Assembly (NCBI GenBank): GCA_039000515.1
Contig: JBCFYV010000490.1
Span: 21,887-85,886, forward strand
DNA: 64,000 nt
Source of the DNA: Timema cristinae
Lineage: Eukaryota > Arthropoda > Insecta > Phasmatodea > Timematidae
Reading direction: 5' to 3'
Shown one piece after another: positions 44,400 through 56,891 of the stretch; position 1 is the stretch's first letter; each line of letters begins with the position of its first letter. A model generated the notes under the pieces. The model made no database searches. It saw only the letters and a list, made by a program, of their open reading frames with translations, and was not told the DNA's origin. A program made the translations under genes and the position numbers.

Positions 44400-47300
44400 A
44401 ACAAGGGAAAAATTTGACATTGTTATAGTTAAATTTTGGAGGCCGGAAAGGGCGGGATGACCACAGAGCCCCCCCCTTTCACCGCGGTTGGGAAACCCCC
44501 TCCAAACCCCTTTTATTTCGAAATGGGCCCCAGCTCCAGAGAAAAAGGGGTTCGAGCCCCTGTTTTCCCTGCAACCCGGAACATTTTCACTCCGGCCCCC
44601 TACGGCAGGGAGACGGAGTTCGAGCCCCGGGCGGGGGCGGCGAGGGAGGGGGGAATGGAGCTGGCGACAGGGGGGCCCCGTTTTCCCCCCAAACCCGGGG
44701 AAATTAGTGGCCCGGTGAATCGGTAGGGGGGGCTTTGAAAAATGGCGCCCCCTCTTCGCATCATCGAAAAAGGGTTTAAAAACAATTGAGGCTTTCTTTT
44801 ATACGGGTAGAGAAATTCCCGCCCATTTTGGGTTGTTTCCAGCAAGCGATCGTGACGCTTTAAAAGCGGCTTGAAGAACAAATTACAATTTGCCCCATGG
44901 GTTCCCCAAAGGGGAACCATGGCGTTAGCGCCGAGGGCCCAACGTAGGCTTATTTTTTGAGTAGCACTGACTCAACTTTAAACCCCTGGAAATGTTCTTT
45001 TAGGCGAGCAGCCCAGCTAAAACGCTAGGCTTGCTTGAAAACTTTAAGTCGCGTGTTGCAGAGTAATAGTTTTTTTTTGAGTACACCCACCACTGAAACG
45101 TTAAACTCTGCCCATTTTAAGGAGCCTCCGGGGAGTGGACGTTTTTGTGATAAACTCTCTCCCCGCAAGAAACATTTAGCCGTAAAAAAAAAGGGATCAT
45201 TCCGTTCAAAATGACGAAAATTTTTCTTCCCCGTGTTTGGGTTTGTCCCCAAAAAAAGCTTTTATGTGAAAAAAAAGAAAAACCGGGAAATTTACTTTGG
45301 AGGAACCCCTTTTAAAACAAATCAAAATGGGTCGCCCATTCAAAACTCAAAGCAAGGAACTATGCTGTGATGCCCGTGTAAATTTTTTGGGAAAGGAGGG
45401 GGGTCACTGAGTTTGAAAAAATTTCCCAATGCATCCCCCTTTCCGAATACAAAATCACAGGGGTTCGGGGAACGCGGGGGAGCGGGGTCCTATATGGGGG
45501 GCCTTTACCCCCTCCGAACACCCCTTTAGGGGGCCCCTTGTTTTGTTTTTTTCACGACGATAAGAAAAACCCATTTTGACGTCATAACTTTCCTTTGACC
45601 CCCGCTTTTAAAGTGTGGGTATTTTTCCCGCGAGGCCGGAAACCTTTTTCAACACAAAACGAGAAAAAAGTGAATCCGCGTGAAAAAATCCAAACGCTAA
45701 AGGGGTTTGTGCGGAGGCCGTTCTGTGGTCTTAAAGCTGGGGCGTTGGTTCACAAATCAGACGTGTTTTTGAAAAACCATAAACGCCCCGGGTTTTTTTC
45801 AGCGGTAAAGGGATCGGTCGGTGATGAAAAAAAGGGTTTGCAGGTATCGGGAAAATTTTTTCAGTTTGGAAAAATCAAATTTTTCAAAGGTGTTATGGAC
45901 TTTTTGTAGAGTATGCAAACCCATCGCCCCCTTTTTGGGCCCTTTCTGTTTTTATGAAGCAGGGCCCCCTCCAACCGTCACGGGGAAAAAAGTAATTTTA
46001 TGTTTGAATTTTACGTTTGAATGCAGACAAAAACCTTCTTCAAGGTGCGGCAGGGACGTACTTGCACGAAACCCAACCTATGTGTCGTGCAAACGGGGTT
46101 GTAAGGGGGTGTGTTCATATAGATGAAAATGACTATCAACCCCCGACTGTGGGGGCGATAGGCCCCGCATATTCAAGGGTGATACCAAAAATGGCCCAAT
46201 TTTTTTAATTTATAGAACCCAAATTTAAAACTTCAAAATTTTAAAGGGTATCACCCCCCCGGCCATAACGCTAAATTTCCCATGATTGGGGAAAATTTTT
46301 TTTTAAAAAAAATATATGGGGGTTAAAAAAAGGACTCCAGAACTTAAAAATGAACGGTGGGAAAATCATGTCCATGCGGGTTTCGGCCCCCCCACTTTTT
46401 TGACTCACTGAACTTTCCCCCGATGTCGCTGTCCCCAAAATTTCCCAAAAATTTGGGTTGGGCGAGTCTTTGGGCCAAAGGGGCATTTTTCCCCCATTTT
46501 TTTCAAAAAAAAAGAAACGCGGGGGAAAAGGGGGCCCTTGCCTCCAAAGGGGGAATACGGCATCGGGGGGGATTCAGTTGAGGGAAAAAGGGGCACTTTT
46601 AGAAGTGGTATGACGCGTTGGTTTAAAGATAACTAAAGTCTTTTTAATTTTTAAAACCCAGTTGGAAAAAGTATTGTGTGAAAAAGTGAGATCCTAAAGG
46701 GGAAAGGGCCCGCTGAAGTTTTGGAATTTCTCTTGGAGGAAAGCAAAGGGGTTTCCTTTTTAGAAGGCATGTAAGATAGCTGGAGGGGGCCATTTTGGTT
46801 TTAAACCCCCGAAGTCACTTAAGGAGAAATTTCTAAAACGGTTTTTATCCCTAAAGGTGGCTATTTGGGGCGCAGAACCCAAAAGTCGCACGTCCCCTGT
46901 AAAAATGCTCTGCTGGGAGGGCCCCTCAACGCGGTGTTCTATTTTTCATGGGGGTAACGGGCCGTGGGAAAATGTGTTTGGGCGACGGGGTAGACGGTGT
47001 TGTTTAAAACTGGGGGATACCACCCCCGTTTTCTAGTTTTGGGGCTGTTATTGGGGACGGGTGCCCCCTCTGTTACCCTGACAGGACCACCCCCGTCAAA
47101 AAAAGTCCCCCCGAGACCATGGGGACGCGTTTGAAAACGACCTTTGGTTTTTTTGGAAAAATTTGAAATGCCGGCTACCGGTCGTAGAGATGTGGGAGTG
47201 ATGTTTAATTTCATAAACCACAGGGGCAAGGACTTGCAGCAATTTTTACTCCCGGGACGAGGGGGTATACCCAAAGGGAAACCCCTCAGTCCCCCCGGGG

Positions 47301-48800
47301 TGCATTCTTTGGCGGGCCCTACAAATTGTTCAACTCTTTCCCCGAAACAGGGCCTTTTTGGGGGGGAAAAAGTTAGATCTCTTTTGGGGTGTGTGTTTTA
47401 TTGTATCCAAAAAACGTTTGCAAGTTTCAAAAAATACCCAGGGGGCGGCCCCCCCCAAAAATTTACTTGGAACCAAATTTTCCGGGGGAAAAGATTTAAG
47501 TAGAAGGCTTTGCCAAAAGTTTCAGTGACGCCCTCCCCGGGGTTTTATTCCGGCCCCTTTTTTGAATTCCAGGTGCACGACAAGCTAAAGTTCTCTTGTG
47601 CAGGAAATGCGGGGAGGAGAAAAACCCAAAGGGGGTGTAGCCCCAACGGAAAAAAAAAGATCGCTGGGGTTTACAGGGTTCTGGGTGATTGACCGGGGAA
47701 ACCGGAAAGCCGTTGAAAAAAGGGGTACACCGTTGAAGGATTTCACGAAGTGAAAGGGGGTAAAAATGTATTTTGTTTTTACCGCCCGGGCGCGTTCTGG
47801 CGGGCCCGTTTCCCGGGGTACATTGATAAATTTTTTGAAAATTAAACCAAAAAGCCAGCGGAAAGGCCAGAGTGGGGGTACCTCACAGAGAAAAGTTAGC
47901 ATACATTTAAAATTTTGAGGGAAAAGGGAAAAGGGGGGATTAAAAATAATTTCGGCTCTTTTTTGAAAAAAACCCGGTCTCCGCACTTGGCTAAAATTTT
48001 TTTAAAATTTACTATGGGAAAGGGTTTTGGGGAAAGACCCGATTTACCACCGTAAACCGTTTTCAACACTATCAGGGGGTCCCCAAAATACCTGCGGATC
48101 CCTTTCATCCCACCGTGGACCCGCGTATTTATGTAAATGATGGGGGTTTTGTTTTAATTACAAGGATGGGGCGTGACGCGTTGCGCCCCAACCCCAACCG
48201 AGTGGGCGGTGGGTGCTACAAAGATGCCCATGGCTAGGTTGACTTATACAGCATCCTTTAACAATTGGGGGGCCGCGTTTTAAATCATTTATACAGATAA
48301 ACGTTCTATTCACTTTAACCCCCGGCGATTGAGTCCCCCGCCCCGGGACTTTTTAGGTGACCCCACTGATGAACTTCCCGGATTCGGTCCGGGAAAACTT
48401 CATTAGCGCCTTTGTATCTGGTTTTGGGCCCAAAAAATTTCCCCTTACCCAAATTTGCGTTGGCGGTTTTCCTGCCCAAAAAAAAAAACGGGGTGCAAGG
48501 GTTTGCCCGGGATCACCATAAACTATGGCAACCGGAAAAGATTTAATTTTAAGTTTTTAAAAACGATGGGCACCGAAAGGCGCGGAAAGTACATCAGATA
48601 AACCCCACCCAAAAAATAAGAAAAGGGCTTGCGAATGTATGTTTCCCTTTTCGCAGACAAAGTCTAAACCCGGGCCCCCTTTCACCAAAAGCCGGATAAC
48701 AGATATTTTAATACGTTGCCGTTTTTTGGGGGTTTTCGAGTCCTTGTTTAAAAGCGCTCGCCACGAATAAAAGGTGATCATTTAAAACGGGCTGTAATCA
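44400..48800. other. GC-richer interior, probable former coding zone, unreadable
   Basis: Less smeared and higher in G+C than the core, with short frames on both strands, the longest about 110-130 codons. I looked for DNA polymerase B, integrase, P-loop ATPase, cysteine protease and capsid motifs on both strands and could not support any. This is where coding genes would be expected if sequence quality were restored. Confidence 0.4.
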
Positions 48801-48839
48801 TCTTTTTTTCTTTCACCCAAACGTTTTCCCCCGACATAA

Positions 48840-49510
48840 ACCCTTTTTCAAAGATTTGAGATTTTTTTTCATATTTTTTTTTGCCTGAAAAAAACTATTT
48901 TTTTATATTTTTTATGCACCGGGGTTTTTTTTTTATATTTTTTTTTATTTTCCCGTACAGTCCTCTGTACCTGATTTTTTTTAAATCAATAGTTGCCCTT
49001 TTAATATTTTAAATTTTTCCAAATGTTTGTTAAAATATAATTTTTTTTTAAAACTTTTTACATTGTTTTTTTAAATATTTTTTTTCTGATAAACTGATTG
49101 GGTTTTTATTTTTTTTTTAAAAACTTTTAAAAACATTGTTTGGGATATATTTTTTTTCAGTCAAATATGATAGACTGATTGTATAAAAATTTTTTTTTTA
49201 AATTATTTTACATATTAAAATTTATTTTCCCTTTTTGTACCGAGGCCACTATTTTCCCCCCCATATTGTAAATAACCACAGTATATTTTTACTTTGTTAA
49301 ATAAAAATTGTAAACAAAACCAGGTTTTGTCAAACTAAAAATTTTTATTGTAAATATTCACATATACTTTTTACTGTGTTAAAAATATTGTAAAAAAAAT
49401 CAGTTATGTTTATACTAAAAAATTTTTTATATTGTAAAAAATTCACAGTATATTTTTCATTTTTAATATTTTTTTCATGAAATAAAAAAATATTGTAAAA
49501 ATTATTATGG
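48840..49510 (+). repeat. AT-rich ~95 bp tandem repeat
   Basis: Copies of attgtaaa...cacagtatatttttactttgttaaaaa recur near 49265, 49350 and 49430, with older copies up to 48840 distorted by T runs. Confidence 0.6.
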
Positions 49511-49844
49511 GTTTTTGTTTTAAAAGGGCTATACCCCACCTCTCTTTCCCATCCTATTTAAAACAACTCATATAGCTTAAAAAAGCTCAGTCTCAGGGGC
49601 ATGGTCACTCTAAATCCCGATGAAAATTAAAAACACAGATTGAGTAGCATGCACCTTCCTGATTGGGAAAACCTTCTTCTTTTAGCCACAAAGGAAAATG
49701 GTGTGTCCGGGACCGGGGTTAAAAACTTAGAGCTAAAAAATATTTCCCTTTGGGGGATTTTCAGCTATATTCCCTTTACCAGAAGGGGTTTATTAATAGG
49801 AACGCTCTAATTAATTATAAAAATGCTGACAGGGAAATCTTTTT

Positions 49845-49965
49845 GGGAAAAACCCCGCTCAGTTCACCCCCCGGATTCGAACCCCGATTTCCCAATCCTC
49901 AGCAGCCGAGCCCAATTTCAACGGCGGGTTTAACCAACACGCCACTGAGGTGGGTTTTTGTTTAA
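49845..49965 (-). repeat. SINE-A inside the Polinton-like element
   Basis: On the minus strand: acctcagtggcgtgttggtt (A-box region), ctgctgaggattggg, then ggggttcgaatccgg (B box) and gtgaact. A known family seen here allows the local error pattern to be judged. Confidence 0.7.
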
Positions 49966-50229
49966 GTTAAATAAAAAAATTTTTTTGAAGTGGAAAATTT
50001 GTTTAGCCCTAAAAGTTATATATATTTTGGGGCGATATATAGTTTCATTTTAAAAAAATAACACATAATTTTAAGATCTTTAATGTTTACTTGTGATTTT
50101 TTTTTGTTTTAAATGTTTTCGGGGGGGTAAAAAATATAAAACTGTTAATTTTTTTAAGTCTACACCCTTCTACAAAATAGAAGTCCGTCCCCAAGATTAT
50201 GGGTGTAAGAACCCCTCTAGTTTAAATAC

Positions 50230-50970
50230 AAAGCCCTTTCCCCCCCCCCCAAAAACCGCATTTTCAGTCATTAAAGGGGAAACGAAGCCTGGGCACGTGG
50301 GCCCCGGGGGCCGACCGCTAACGCCTCACGGCCCTTATTCATTAGACGTTTTACCCTTGGGCAATAGCCAAGCGACATGATTAACAGGGAAATACAAGTC
50401 TCCCCTTTACAGAGGGAGAGAGAGAAAGAGAGCGGGTACATTTTTTCTGGGAAAAAACTTTTTTGCCGTGGGTAGACACCAACGCTTCACCGCGTTTAAA
50501 GAGAAACAAAGGGCAGGGGTTCGAATCCGGGGTTCACTGGATGATTTCCCCAGCCCCAAAGGTCCTATTTGAATAGGTTTGGTAGCAACATAAATTTCTT
50601 TTTTTGGGAAAAGGGCCTGGAAGTGAACCCCCAAATTTTGCACGGAGAGTGAGACAGGGAAGCACCTTAAAAGGGAAACCCCCCTCCCAGAAAAAAAAAT
50701 CATGACATGTGGGTAATATAGGGGTTTTTGAACCCTGCAAATTTTTTTAAAGGGCCCTCTCTTTGCTTCAAATTTTTGGGACTAGTTCCATTCCCCCCCT
50801 TGAACCAACATTTTCGTCTACATGGAATCGAAGCCTGGACACTTGAAATCTGGGGGGGGCAGACAGACCCTGCTACGCCTCGTGGCCAAGTGATTCCCTT
50901 TGGGGTCTTGGGCCATTGACCACACACATAATTTAAAAAGCCAATAAAAGTCTCCCTTCACAGAGGAGAG
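50230..50970 (-). repeat. two direct copies of a tRNA-like repeat
   Basis: gaaacgaagcctgggcacgt...taacgcctcacggcc (about 50278-50335) and gaatcgaagcctggacactt...ctacgcctcgtggcc (about 50825-50886) correspond. Each is followed about 70-90 bp later by tctccc(c)tt.acagagg. On the minus strand these contain B-box-like and A-box-like motifs. A third tRNA-like B box (aggggttcgaatccgg) lies near 50515 on the plus strand. Confidence 0.5.
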
Positions 50971-52939
50971 AGTTATACATTCTTTTTGGACATTTGGCGC
51001 AGTGGGGGGGTTTTTCCTAACGCCGTGATTGAAAGCTGCTTCCTCCTTTAATGAGCTTTTCTTCTTTACCATTTTAATACATATCTATTCGAAAAAAAAA
51101 AAAATTTCACCTCACACGGGAAACAAACCCGGAAACTTTGGGTTACATAGGTTTTCTTATACTATTTCCTTTTGGGTTGTTACATTTAAGGGGGGAAGAT
51201 ATTTCTCCCTAAAAATTATTATGGGTTAGATAAAAGCAATTTTTCCCGGTAGCAAACTAAATCACAACAATGTTGGCGTCTCCCTTTTGTCTTTGATTGT
51301 TCCCCCCCCCCGCCCAGGGTTTAAAAATAATAAAGACATTTTAGGTGTTTTTTTTTTTTTTGACAATCACAATTTATTAATTTAAAACCAAAAAAAAACT
51401 TAAACAGCAATTTTAATTTTGGTCTTTTTACCATACAATAAAAACACTCCAGGCCCTAAAATAGTAGGGGTCAATTTTATTTACAATCAAAAAATTGGTT
51501 TTAAATTTAAAAAAAATTCAAACAAGCCGCAATATTTTTTTTTGGGGTTTTAACCCAAACATATAAAAGGGCATTACCAAATTTGAAAATGGGGTAGGGG
51601 CTACCCTTTAAAATAGTTTAAGGCACGTTGAGGAAAACGCTAGAAAAGGGGTTTTAAAAAGTAATGGCTCCCCCAGTTTTTTCCTTTGGGAATTTTTACT
51701 CTTTCCCAAAAAACCCCAAGCACCAAAAACATTAGGTTCGGGCTCTTCCCATAAACAAAAACCCTTTATAACTTTTGTTTTTCTCAAGTTCGTTTTAAGC
51801 ACTTGACACGATTTTATTCCCCTTTATCGATCATGTCTAACGCCTTTCATTTAAAACCTTCTTGTCCCCAAAAGGTATTTCCCGGTGAACAGCCCGTTTT
51901 TCTTTACATTTAATTTTGGCGAAAAAAAGATTGGATAGCTTTGGGGTGGATCCATCACAAACGCCGCCCTTTAAAAAAAAGGCATAATGTCAATTGGGAT
52001 GCAAACAAAAAAAAAAAACATTCGCTCTAGATGGAGACAGCGACTTGAGCGGGCGCCTTGAGTTTTGGTGGGTAGACGACTTTTTTGGTATTTTGGGGTG
52101 GGTAGCCGTGATCGGGGGGTGTTACGGTTTTCTCTCCGGGGGCGGCGGGGCGTAAGTACGGTACGGTGGTTTTGGAGTCGGAAGGGGGGGGTGGAGGCGG
52201 GGTAAAAAGTACCACTCCCCCCTTGGGGAAATTTAAAAGGGCCGTTACATTAAAAAATTTTTCTTTAACGATTCCCTTTTTGGGTAGTATTCCCTCGCTC
52301 GATGGTGACAGGAAAAGGTCACAAAATTAGAGCCTCGCTCACTACTTTTTAAATTTACCGTTTACTAAACCCACACTGTGAACATTCTCCCCCTCTTTTG
52401 GCATCCCCCCCCTCTTTTTGGCCCACAAAAATTAAATTAAAAACCCGGGGTCGAAGCGGTGGCGTACTAGATTTAAAAAGTCCGTGAGTTCCGCTCCCCC
52501 TTGTTTTGTTAACCCCCTGCTCTTAACCGTTAAAAATTCACAAGGGGAGGTAAAAGGGTTTTCCCCGGCGAGGTAATACCATTTTTTTTTTATTTAATCA
52601 CACATTTTCTCTGTAAAGTCCAAAACCCGGAGGGTAAAAAACACAAAATGCCGTCTAAAAATGGTATTAACGTCCCCCCGAATTTGTTTTTAGGTTTTTT
52701 AATTTTCAACCAGTATTTTGTCTACGGGTAAACCACAATTTACGGTCGCACCGCGTCGCTATTTTCCACTGCTGAAATTTTTCTATTTGGGCCCCCTCTA
52801 CAAAGTTTTTTAAAAAGACAACCAAGCGGCACCCCTTTTTAACCCCCCACCCCCCCCGTTTTACGCACAGATATATTTTGTTGCCCCCCAATTGGCGCCC
52901 CGTCGATGACCCCGATTTTTAAAATTGTCTCAATCGTCT

Positions 52940-53760
52940 TGTTGTGCCCCCCCTACTGGGCCGGGTTCGACCCCAACACGCATGATTCGTCTTGGGAAAA
53001 CCCAACTTGCGAGGCACGAAAATTTTTGTCCTATTGTTGCCCCCCAACCGGCCATATTCTTGCTTGACGACCCCCAAACTGCGCCATGTATTTCCCCTTT
53101 AAATTTTTTTTCGGTCATTTCTTATGAATTTTTTTATGTACGGAAAATTACATTTATTTGTTTTTGAAATATTGGAGGGTGGGGCAAGTTTGGCCTTGGG
53201 GCAGTGGATTCAAATTTTTCTAGGGGGGGTGGGTTTTTTTTCATCCCCCAACCCCCAAAAAGCGGAACCTTCTAAAAATTTTCCCCCCGGGCCTGATGTT
53301 CACCAAACCATGCATTTTAAAAAAACGTACCAAACAAAAATTTTTGTATAATTGGTGCCCGGGGATAGCGGCCCAACTGTGGGTTAGGCCCCTGATTTGG
53401 GGATAATTAGAGTTGCGAAAACACCAAAGGTTGCATAGGAAAAAACCCGGGGTTTTTCCCGGCCGAAAAGCTGCGGGGGGAGGAACATTTAAAACATTTT
53501 GACAGACCTACCAAAAAACAATTTTGTTTTCTTTGACGGGGAGTGGCCCCCAACGGGGATTTCCGAGGCCCCCGATTTGAAAAATTTGAGAGCTAGAGTT
53601 GGACTAACACCAATGATTACGGCATAGGAAAAAACCCAGGGGTTTTGGGGCCCCTATTAATCTTGCCCCTTTTTGCCCCCCAGCCCGGGGCCAGGGTTCG
53701 ACAAACACGAATGATTCTCTTGGGAAAACCCAAGGTTTTCGAGGTATTGTCACCCCCGGA
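52940..53760 (+). repeat. subterminal repeats of the Polinton-like element
   Basis: Four diverged copies of a unit with a ggttcgac-aacac-aatgatt core followed by tgggaaaacccaa: near 52970 (ggttcgaccccaacacgcat), 53410, 53600 and 53697 (ggttcgacaaacacgaatga). Spacings are roughly 440, 190 and 100 bp. They lie just inside the right TIR. Confidence 0.55.
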
Positions 53761-53869
53761 GGCTGGCGTCAGGGTTTGGGGAAGGAGGGGAAGGCCCGGG
53801 GGGGGGGGGAAAACCGGATGAAAACCCCGGCCGGGGGGGGGTGGGGGGGGGGAAAAAAGAAAGGGTTTT

Positions 53870-54477
53870 GCCCTGTTGGGTGGTACGTCAAGAGCCCCAA
53901 GTTATTAATCTTGCACATGTGAGAGGTTTGGGCCTCTTGTCTCATGCCCCCACAACGCTCTAAAACTCCAACACCTCGATCCTTAATTAGCATAAATTAA
54001 TTAATTAATAATTAAAAGGCCGTCAGGAGAGGTTCAGGCCTTGTGACGATGGAACCAATGCTCATTCAACATAAGAAAGCACTAGCTAGAGGTTCAAAAC
54101 GATGAATAAAAACTCCAACACCGCCTCTATCCTACCAAGGGAAAGTATGTCAGGGGCGGGAGGGGTGGGAGCAGGGGGCGGAATAACGGTAAAAAACACC
54201 CCCCCCCCAAATATAGACAGTTTTCGATATAAACGCTCTGAATACATATAGGCAGTTTTATGTATGAATGACTGTTCCGAAACGTCCCGAAACACCCCAA
54301 ATATAGACCGTTTTCGATATAAACGATCTGAATATGTTACATAGAGGCAGTTTTATGTATGAATGACTGTTCCGAACACCCCAAATATAGACAGTTTTCG
54401 ATATAAACGCTCTGAATATGTTACATATAGGCAGTTTTATGTATAAATGACTGTTCTGAAACGTCCCGAACACTACT
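53870..54477 (-). repeat. right terminal inverted repeat
   Basis: The cleaner of the two TIRs. Three tandem units are seen as complements (tgactgttc at about 54270, 54364 and 54449), then a C/G-rich segment, ggtaggatagaggcggtgtt (complement) and the aattaattaattaa tract. It aligns in inverted orientation with 38748 to about 39340. Confidence 0.9.
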
Positions 54478-54483
54478 AAAAGC

Positions 54484-55645
54484 TTTGAATAAAACCTGAA
54501 ATTATTATCATCATTCAGGTATTTTCAAATTCCTGTTGCTTCTGAAATGGTTTGATCTGCATTTGATGTTGACTGAATTTCAGTAAAACAGTTTTTTAAA
54601 GGTTGCACATATTTTAGAACTCTGTTTATGGTTCGTATGTTGAAATTCCACCTTGTATAGGATGGACGTAGAATGCTGACGTCCATATGTTTCTTGAGAA
54701 TTGACACACGTCGTGGTGATCTTGAGAAGAATGTTGGAATAGCCAGAAATTTAGAGAAAAAAAAAGCGTATAACCCGAACGGGTAGTAAGACGCAGTGCT
54801 AAATAATAATAGATAAAAAAATGCTAGCTTTTCGTGTAATACTTGCTGCATTTCTCATTATTAAATTAAGTTGATGTGCATAACAGTGAATTAAATATGC
54901 ATTACTATAAACTGGTTTTATTTTTGCTTGAACTCCTGCTTTTTTGCCTTTCATGACATTTGCACCATCAAATGTCTGAGCTATCAGTTTTTGTCCATTT
55001 CCATGAAGGATCATGTCCAATTGTTCTAAAATACGTTTTGATTTTCTGGAATAAAGAATTCCCAAAAACGTTCAAATATTTCTCCATTCAATACGTACCG
55101 TTGAACAAGGACCATTTGAGTGTGTTCAGAAACATATGTTGTGTCATAGCCATGACAGCTACAAAGGAAGCTTTTCTAATTTCCATACTTATATCCTCAT
55201 GATATATTTGTAGCAGGCAGTCAAGTATCTCATTCTGAATGGTCTTAGAAATACCTTTGAAGACTGCACTGGTTTCTAAGTGATTCTACAAATCTGAATA
55301 TAATTTAAATGAAAAATCTACTAATTCTCTAAATACCCCTGGATTTACTGAATCGCCTTTTTTTTTATCATGTCCACGTAAGGGAGTTTCAAAGTTTCCA
55401 CAAAAGTAAATGCAGTCTTTTATATTGAACAAAATGTCACGGTTCTTTTTAACTTTTATATTATGCTCATTGATTGAAAGTCTGTATGACTCACTAAGTT
55501 TCTCCTTAATACTAATGGTTCCTAAAAGTGACCGTGAAACAACATTATCAACGTGCTTCTTTCACTTCTCATGCTTTTCAGTTTTTTCTTTCATTTTGTT
55601 TATATTTCTAAAGCCATCTTTTGACCATGGTACACTCCGTTGAGA
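54484..55645 (-). pseudogene. hAT transposase remnant, ZMYM/DUF4371-like
   Basis: Minus-strand translation, in several frames, gives in order WSKDGFRNINK, LRGHDKKKGD, ISKTIQNEILDCLL, IAQTFDGANVMKG, IHCYAHQLNLI, LAIPTFFSRSPRRV and PSYTRWNFN. These are conserved blocks of the large hAT family that includes ZMYM1-like proteins; the catalytic region and the CYAHxLNL motif are recognisable. Stops (for example near 55300 and 55560), frameshifts and a 36 bp SINE-tail insertion at 54776-54811 destroy it. It abuts the Polinton-like element's right target duplication, so the latter may have inserted into this older transposon. Confidence 0.8.
54776..54811 (+). mobile_element. tail-only retroinsertion in hAT gene
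   Basis: gcgtataacccgaacgggta, gtaagacgcagtgct and aaataataat only, flanked by agag(A)9 on the left and agat(A)7 on the right, an imperfect target duplication. It splits the hAT coding sequence between FLS and SKF. Confidence 0.75.
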
Positions 55646-56885
55646 TTGAAAGGTAGCAACATATTCACTCAGCCCGCGCGGTATGCTATACCTCCCAACA
55701 TGCCTGCAGAATAGTTTGCCTAGCTACGCCCAAGGCCTAAGTTAGAGAAGGCCTTAAGTCCTTAAATTATTTCTTGACTGTTGGTAAGGAGTGATGGAGG
55801 AAAGGTTATGTCTCTTAGCGATGCCCAAAGTGTTTGATTTACTAAATTAATATTACTTTATTGTTCTGATCATGATAAAATCAATACTTATTAGTTACAT
55901 ACTTAGTTAATTAATTATGTTTGCTCTCATTAACATACAGGCTGCCATTTTTTTAGCTATTAAAATTTGGCACTGCTACCCACATTGATTGTTTTTACAT
56001 GGGAACATAAAGCAAGTCTCTCCCTTTACAGAATCTTCATTACTGTGTGTAGCTAATTGTAAATTTATTAATGATTAATTATTATATTCCACACATGTAA
56101 CGCAAATAACAGATTAACTCTAAAAGGTTTTTAATTAAGTTTAATAAACTGAGTTAAAATAACTTATATAATTTAAGGGTCCCAATATTGATTTAAATTT
56201 TTTATATAAAATTATTTCCGTGTTAAATAAAAAAATTGATAAAATCTAATCTATTGGAAATATTTTAGTTATAAAAGTGAATTTATTTGTTTCTTCAAAG
56301 CTGTTATGAGTGTGTATTATTTTGTGGGACCATAGTTCGATTCCATACTTTATTTAATGTTACCATACCGGTCACAATATAACTATTAGTAAAAATATTT
56401 GATCAATACTGTGATTGAGAAAAATTGTGGTTTATTAAGATTTAAGTTAATTATAATTTCTTAATAAATCCTATGTATTATGTTAACTGTGTTATTTTTT
56501 AACCTTTTTTTTTAATAAATCGATTTTGGAAATCCAAAAAATAAAACAAGACATGTTGTAGACAAGTATTAATACAACATCAGAGTTAAGAGGTTTAAAT
56601 AATTGAAAAGCAAGGAGAAATATAGTATATTTTGGTTCACGATCTTAAAACACTTTAAATGATATCTCTGTTTTTTTAAGGTTTGGAATGTAAATATTTT
56701 AAAATGAAAAATAATGTAGTTCTGTACTGTTTTTAAGAATGTCTGTCTATAGCCAAAGATACCCGGAACTTCATAACCGATTGCGGTGCATTTATTTATA
56801 TTCATTAGGATGTCTGCTAAGGGAGGATCTTACATACATACGGTTAGAGTTTGATTTTCCGTTAAAGATACGGCCGGATTTATTT
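55646..56885. other. AT-rich spacer
   Basis: No recognised element. Short frames are chance-level. Confidence 0.4.
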
Positions 56886-56891
56886 ATATCT

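Larger units (their letters stand above)
38742..54483. mobile_element. Polinton/Maverick-like element, 15,730 bp
   Basis: The 6 bp duplication AAAAGC lies at 38742-38747 and 54478-54483. Left terminus AGTATTGTTCGGGACG and right terminus (inward) AGTAGTGTTCGGGACG begin terminal inverted repeats of about 600 bp (38748 to about 39340; about 53870 to 54477). Polintons (self-synthesising, virus-like DNA transposons) are 15-20 kb with AG/AGT termini, long TIRs and 6 bp duplications, and all of these match. Their hallmark genes (protein-primed DNA polymerase B, retroviral-like integrase, FtsK-like ATPase, adenoviral-type protease, capsid proteins) could not be read, because the interior is smeared into homopolymers. 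The assignment is therefore structural only. Confidence 0.72.

Noticed and set aside
44436..47986. Many 70-130 codon frames on both strands as possible Polinton genes
   Set aside because: None shows polymerase, integrase, ATPase, protease or capsid motifs, and base errors make translation unreliable.
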